64,000 nucleotides of DNA. Origin: Diplosphaera chodatii (Eukaryota > Chlorophyta > Trebouxiophyceae > Prasiolales > Stichococcaceae). Positions 58,307 to 64,000 of this stretch are shown here, in pieces; position 1 is the first letter of the stretch; every line of letters starts with the position of its first letter. Both the position numbers and the translations under genes were made by a program. The stretch covers positions 1,364,001-1,428,000 of the forward strand of contig JAALGY010000061.1 of the NCBI GenBank assembly GCA_032358165.1, written 5' to 3'. The notes beneath the pieces were generated by a model, which searched no databases, had not been told where the DNA came from, and saw only the letters and a program-made list of their open reading frames with translations.

Positions 58307-61300
58307 ATGCTGGTGCTGGCGCTGGGCGCGCTGCTGGCGGCGCCCGCGGCCGGCAAGCAGGGGCGCGGCCGCGGCGGCGATGACCCAACGCCGGCGCCGA
58401 CCAGAGCTCCCACGGCAGCGCCAACTAAGATGCCCACGGCCCCAACGTCCAGCAGCAGCGGTACCCCGACCAAGGCGCCTTCAGCGCCCACCGCAGCGCC
58501 AACAGCCAAGCCAACAGCGGCAGCGGCACAGCCAACCGCGCAACCGCCACCCCCCACCGCACCGGTGGCGACGCCAACGGCGGCGCGGCCGCCGCCGGCG
58601 GCGCCCGCGGCGACGGCACCCGGGAAGTGGAACCCGCTGCCGCCGCCGGCGGGCGAGAAGTGCGAGCAGCCGCGCACCGACAAGGGCCGCCCCGCCGAGG
58701 TGCGACGCTGCGGCCATTTGTGAGGAAGAGCGTGTGTCTCCTGCAGATGATGAGGCTCCATATCGATGCCGTGCTGCTGTCAAGTCCGTGTAGACTTGAG
58801 CTGCGTTGTGCGCCTGCTCAGAGCCGCGGGTACCCCGGCAGCATGTTCGTGATGACGCCCTTCGTCTTCAAGAACGAGTACAAGCCCACGGCCCGGGCAG
58901 ACCCCAAGACGTCATACCATGTGCGTGGCGAGAGCACCTCTCACCTCCAGATCCGCCCACACTGCCGCCAAGTGCATGGCCACCAACGCCCGTTTGCTCC
59001 TGCTCAACATCACTTGAGGCTTCAGGACGAGCCCCTATACATTCGAAGGCACACACCTGTGCCACCAGCATCGCTGCTGCGCGTACAGGATGCAGAGACG
59101 GGCCTCACCATGGCCGCCTACGACATGGAGATCAGGGAGTTTTTCGCGGACGCCGGGTTCACGGGCACGCCCTGCGCCGGCAAGGTCATCCCCTCGCTGG
59201 GCTACGCCCTCGCGCGGAGGGAGCCCACTGTTCCCGGCCCACTCGTCTTCAGCGCCATGTGAGCGTTCAACAGCAGGCTTGTACCCTCGTAACCATCACC
59301 ACTGCTGCTCAACACACGCCTCCTTGGTGTCAGCTGTTTCAGCCCGGGCATGTACGGCCCTGCCCGGGCTGCATCTAATATTGCCGGGGAATGGCAACGT
59401 CAAGAGCGCCACGCACCCTGGCCAGCGAGTGCGGATGCCTCCCACATGCCAAGGCGCACACTGCAGCCTGCTTGTAAAGTGCTTTACTGCCGTACCAGAT
59501 TGGTTTCGCACCTCTGCTGCAGGGGCCAGCAGGACCTGATGCGCTTCACCAACAAGGTGCCGCCCACCTCCACCTACTTCCCGCCCGGCGGCCCCAAAAA
59601 CAGCGGACACGGTGAGTGGCACCATTTGGGCCCATGTGAACAAGTGGCATCTGGTGAAACACAGCACTGCGATTTCCTGAAGGCAGACGGCACGTAGGGG
59701 ATGGGCACTATGCATCAGTAGGGCAACACCACTTGATGGTAGCCAGCATCGCTGTTTCAGTTCATGTCTGACACGCCTCCACTTTTGCCAACAGGCACGG
59801 ACGGCGACATCTGCAAGAGCCGCCCGCACAGGGTGGTCAACGCCACCGAGGGGCGGGGCCGGGGCTTCAGGTGCTTCCCTCGTCGCTGCAAATCCTGACA
59901 GCGCCACCACATTGCACACAGGCTCCGGCCAAACGCATGGTAATGGCCAGCAGTGATGCACGGCTGAACACTTCCGCCTTGGTGGCACATGCTGCTGGCG
60001 CGGCGTGCTGCGTTGGTGGTGACAAGCAGTCTGCATGCTGCAGCGTGCACCACCACGGCATGGCGTCGCTGCCGGCGTTTGACGGCTGGGCGGACCAGTA
60101 CTTCTGCTATGAGGAGACGAAGGACTACATCCTGCCCAACAACCGGCACGCCACGCAGTATTACCACGACCACGCCGTCGGCATCACCTCTGAGAACGCC
60201 TACAACGGTGCGCGACTGCAACCTGCTGTGCTTCATAGCAGGACCCCCGACGAACCACAACCTCTGCTGCCACTGTGATCTTATCTGCCAGATGGCACAG
60301 GTGGTGTTGCTGTTATGAGCTTGGGCAAGACCACTTCAATATGCTGCAGGGCTGATCGGCATGCGCATCACGCAGCCCTGCGCTGGCGACGACCCCTTCA
60401 AGATAGAGGCCCTGGAGCAGCACGAGCTGCTGCTGTCGGACATGTCGCTTGCACCGCCCGACCGCAATGGCAAGTGCCGCCGCCTGTACAACCGCCTGGG
60501 TGCGCACTCCACCTGGGCCCATGCTCAGTCCTGGGTGACATCCTGCGTTCATTCTGTTCTACCATACGGTGCCATTCACTGCTTTGCGCTGGAGCTGTTG
60601 CCTACTTGAGCTGTAGTGGATTGCAGCAGCAGTGCCACGACATTACACCGAGGCACCTTTATATTGATCATTCACTACAGGTGTGTCTGCGCAACTGCAG
60701 ATGAGCACGAGGACAATCTGTTTGGCGACATCAACATGGTGAATGGGGTGCCGTGGCCGGTCATGAGCGTCACAGCCAAGTATCATCGCTTCAGGGTGGG
60801 CTCAGCTGGCAGCGATACTGGTCACGCTGCAGTTGTAGATGGCAGCAAAAACACTGCAGGTGACGGTTGGACGCCAGGCAGACGGTGGCAGATGATGTGC
60901 TGAGCGCCCTTGCTGGCTGCTGCTGCAGGTGCTGAACTCATCGCCTTCGCGCCCCTACATCATCCAGGTGCACAGCCCCTCCTGCTGCCACAGCCCTTGC
61001 AGCGTTGCAGCGCTGACACCGTGCGTGCTGCACGGAGTCGCACAGAAGCCTGACAAGCAGGAAACCATCCAGAAGTCTGTCATGCCTGCTGGGACCTCCG
61101 GTGCCACGTCCTTGGTGTTGACCAAGGCTGACCTGGCTTGCTCAACCGCTGCTTGTAGGTCAGGGACGACTACGGGAAGGAGGTGGGCAGCCAGATCTGC
61201 CACATCGTGGGCGCTGATGGCGGCATCGTGCCCCGTCCCATTGCGCTGCCGCCGTATGGCCTGATGACTGACGTCGCCTACCGCTGGTGAGCACTGGGCA

Positions 61301-64000
61301 CGTCAATAGTACATGCGCTCGATGCACCAACTGTGGATGAAGGTCATTGAGCACAGCCGATGGCCGTGACATTGCACGTGTTGCAGCCTTAGAGCCGGAG
61401 GTGCTGCACAGGTCCACGAGGCACGCCTCCTCAACACACACCAAATATCAAGCGTTGAAATGTTCCCACACGCGTGCCACACGCGCAGGGACATCGTCTG
61501 CAACCTGTCGGGCCACTCTGGCTGCACGCTGTACCTGTACAACCAGCCGGACCCGGACCGCACCACATCCGAGACGCCCTTCTTCTGCTACAGCCACCTC
61601 ATCATGAAGATCAAGGTGCGCGCCGCCCGGGCTGCTGCAGTGCTGTTGTGTCCCGCCCGTGGCTGGAACCTAGAGGTGTTCATCTGCTTGCTGGGCCGAG
61701 CACACGATCGGCAAAGCGCCCATCCTCCTGTCCGAACACAGCTGCCAGCTATGCAGGTGGGCGCCGGTGCAGCAGACACGGTCACGCCAAAGCTGCAGTT
61801 TGGGCCCGATGAAGGCGTGCTGGAAACCAACGTCGCCCTCAAGTCCAGCTACCTGGCGGTGAGGCGTGTGTGATGCCCTGAAGATGGCTTGGCGCTCATG
61901 TGACATTGTCATAGCCAACCCTCAAACTAGAATGCGGATTGCTCAGCACGAGTCGCGCCTGCGTGCAAGGGATGGACTGCCGCGCTGTGCTGCTTGTAGT
62001 GTGCATCTCCCCATATATACTTTGACCGCCTACCTGCGTCTGCAGACCCTGATGGAGAGGGCGCTCGCGGGCAAGTTCGACCGCTCCCTGAAGTTCGGGC
62101 ACAGCTCCGGGATCTGGCAGGTCAACGATAAGGGGTGGGAGGACGACGAGACCCACATCGACTTTGACGTGAGCGGCGACACCTTGGCTTTGCTGTCGTC
62201 GCTGCAGGGATTGAACCACACTGCGCCTGCCAAACCTTCAACCACATGGGCAGACGCCTGAGACTTCACACAAATGCACACACTCGAAACAGCAAAGCGC
62301 TTCTTGGTGCTGCAGAACGTGGGCCAGAACAACGTGGAGCTGTGGAGCCTTGAGTCGGGTGGCGGCTGGATCCACCCAGTGAGCCCCTTCTCAGACAATT
62401 GAACCTGATGTGCGCAGCTGCTGGGTCCTCCTACGTTTGCAGGCTGGTCGGTGCTAGGGCCAGAGCTGATGGTTTGAGTGTCGCCCGCAGGTGCATATCC
62501 ACATGATCGACGGGTTCTGCGTCGCGATCAAGGAGGACGGCGGCAACCTCAAGCCCTGCGCCCCGGAGCTGTTCAATGTGCCAAAGGACGTGATCCACAT
62601 CGGGTGCGCCACTGTTGGGATCGAGCAACAGGCTGTCAGCGCCCCAGCAGCAGCATGTGTCTCATGCTCTGGTGCACTACACAGACGCTCGCAACCCTGC
62701 CGCGGGTGCAGAGCCTGCAGCCAGTCGACCGCAGTTGCTAAATTCCAGACCCCTTGGCACCTGGCTAGAAAACCTCACACCCTGCTGCAGGGCAAACATC
62801 CGGCAGATCATCTTTGCGGCGCGGTACGGCCCGCACCTGGGCAACTACATGATGCACTGCCACAACGTGGTGCACGAGGACAAAGACATGCTGCGCGCCT
62901 TCCTGGTGCGGGCCTGACACATTCTGTGCCTTCTGTTGCCATGCATGATGCTTGCAGCCCTACAGTGTGTGCAACCGCTGCTTGCCAGCACAACAATGCT
63001 GTGTGCACGAACAGCAAACAGATACCCTCACGAAGGCCTACACTCGTTCCTTCCAGTTGGTCATGTGTGATGCCTGGAGTGCAGGTTGTGAACGCCACCA
63101 AGGGGCTGACCTTCTCGGATACGCCCGAGTTTGCGCACAACCTGCTGGCTGCAAGCACCGGGCAGCCGGAGTCCTACCGCGCCGACTCGCAGGCCACCAC
63201 ATATGACGCCGCTCACCTGCCAGAGTGAGTCCCAGCCACTGTCGGCAGAGCCGTTCGCAGGTGGTCGCAGGAGGCATCAGCCACAGCGAGACCAGCGCAG
63301 CCATGCAGGCGCCAATGTTTGTTGGCGGCATGCACTGGGTCCTGGCGACGCATCAGTTTGAATGCCACACATTGCCGTCAGCGGCAGATCCCGAACTCTC
63401 CCTCCCAGCTGCACAGCACCGTTAACTGACGCGGCTGCTCGTCCTGCCGCAGGTACCCTCTCAATGCCGCGTACCTGCAGGAGTGCATCAAGAAGAACTA
63501 CTACCAGGTGACAGGGGACCTGCTCGCTTGCTTTGCCCCAGCTCCTGTGAGACATGTCCGGAAAAGCTGATCTTTTCAGCCCGATTAAAACCTGGAACTA
63601 GCCTCACAGTCGATGACCTGCCCCGACGCAGATCTTCTACCCGCCAAAGCTCATCAACGGCCAGCCCAACCCGCTACGCGACTCTGCCAACAACATGTGG
63701 CTGACCACCTGCGGCATTCAGGAGGCGCCGCAAGGTGACTCCCTCTTGCTGTGATGCCCGTGCAATCGGTACGTGTGGTACTGCTGCTACAAGGACTGCA
63801 GCTGCTTGCTGCAATGCACATCCATCTCAGACAGGTATATGCATCCGGTGGGCTGACAGCCTCGCTCGTGGCTCGTGTTATATCTGGTGGTTGTCCAACC
63901 TTGTACAACATGATACATGTTGGCAGTCAGTGAGAGCTGGCGCTGACTCGCTGTCGCTCCTCCCGCCTGCAGACCCGGCGCCCGAGAACCCTGGCGGCGT
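58307..64000 (+). CDS. Secreted multicopper oxidase, CotA/bilirubin-oxidase-like (3' end outside window)
   Basis: Oxidises phenols, bilirubin-like compounds or metals while reducing oxygen to water. ATG 58307 gives a short signal peptide (MLVLALGALLAAPAAG), though an upstream exon is possible. A stalk of about 100 residues rich in PT/AP follows (to about 58620). Some 20 exons carry three cupredoxin domains with all four copper motifs: 'VHHHGMASLPAFDGW' (60045), 'YYHDHAVGITSENAYNG' (60161), 'WIHP|VHIHMIDGF' joined across an intron (62365/62493) and 'MMHCHNVVHEDKDML' (62850). The last has the type-1 cysteine and, ten residues on, an axial methionine, as in CotA. Other blocks: 'YPGSMFVMTPFVFKNEY' (58833), 'VNGVPWPVMSVTAKYHRF' (60741), 'LNSSPSRPYIIQ' (60933). 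Exons after 63080 extend beyond the usual oxidase end, so a C-terminal extension exists. The sequence leaves the window in an exon starting at about 63974. Confidence 0.88.

Noticed and set aside
1..64000. CRISPR arrays, insertion sequences, transposase or reverse transcriptase genes
   Set aside because: No regularly spaced direct repeats and no transposase, integrase or polymerase motifs were seen on either strand.

Overview
The window looks like nuclear DNA of a green alga, most likely a trebouxiophyte of the Coccomyxa kind. It is GC-rich and has many short exons split by GT-AG introns, with GTGAG or GTGCG donors and TGCAG acceptors. It encodes proline-rich SPPP wall-type proteins, a plant-type strawberry-notch/PHD protein and a Leptosphaeria-type opsin. 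The genus is inferred, not proven. I see no bacterial operons, CRISPR arrays, rRNA or convincing tRNA genes. Most long open frames here are antisense or intronic shadows of spliced genes.

Layout. Positions 1-17802 (minus strand) hold three tandem paralogues, called here C (1-4507, cut by the left edge), B (6569-11550) and A (12638-17802). Each starts with a signal peptide followed by repeats of a six-cysteine, Ig-like module alternating with proline-rich linkers. In A and B a shared cysteine-containing C-terminal domain follows. I cannot place them in any named family. Their upstream regions are also homologous, so the duplicated unit includes the promoter. B carries a one-base frameshift in a C/G run, and an extra splice-compatible copy of the terminal exon lies downstream of B.

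19248-34681 (minus) is a giant strawberry-notch (SBNO/FORGETTER1-type) gene: a Q-rich N-terminus, the DECH helicase core, then a long acidic/alanine-rich tail with a PHD finger and coiled coils. 35289-41450 (plus) encodes a single-pass membrane LRR protein without a kinase. 42099-42950 (plus) is an intronless microbial rhodopsin with all the residues of an outward proton pump. 43945-50132 (plus) is a type II membrane GT90/CAP10 glycosyltransferase in about 19 exons. 50914-57105 (minus) encodes a secreted protein with fibronectin III domains. 58307 to the right edge (plus) is a secreted CotA/bilirubin-oxidase-like multicopper oxidase, cut at its 3' end.

How they fit together: seven of the nine genes encode secreted, surface or Golgi products, and one encodes a membrane pump. 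The strawberry-notch gene is the nuclear exception. A shared role in the wall or extracellular matrix is possible but is inferred only from neighbourhood. Exon borders were read by eye from splice signals and similarity between paralogues, so internal borders may be off by some bases.
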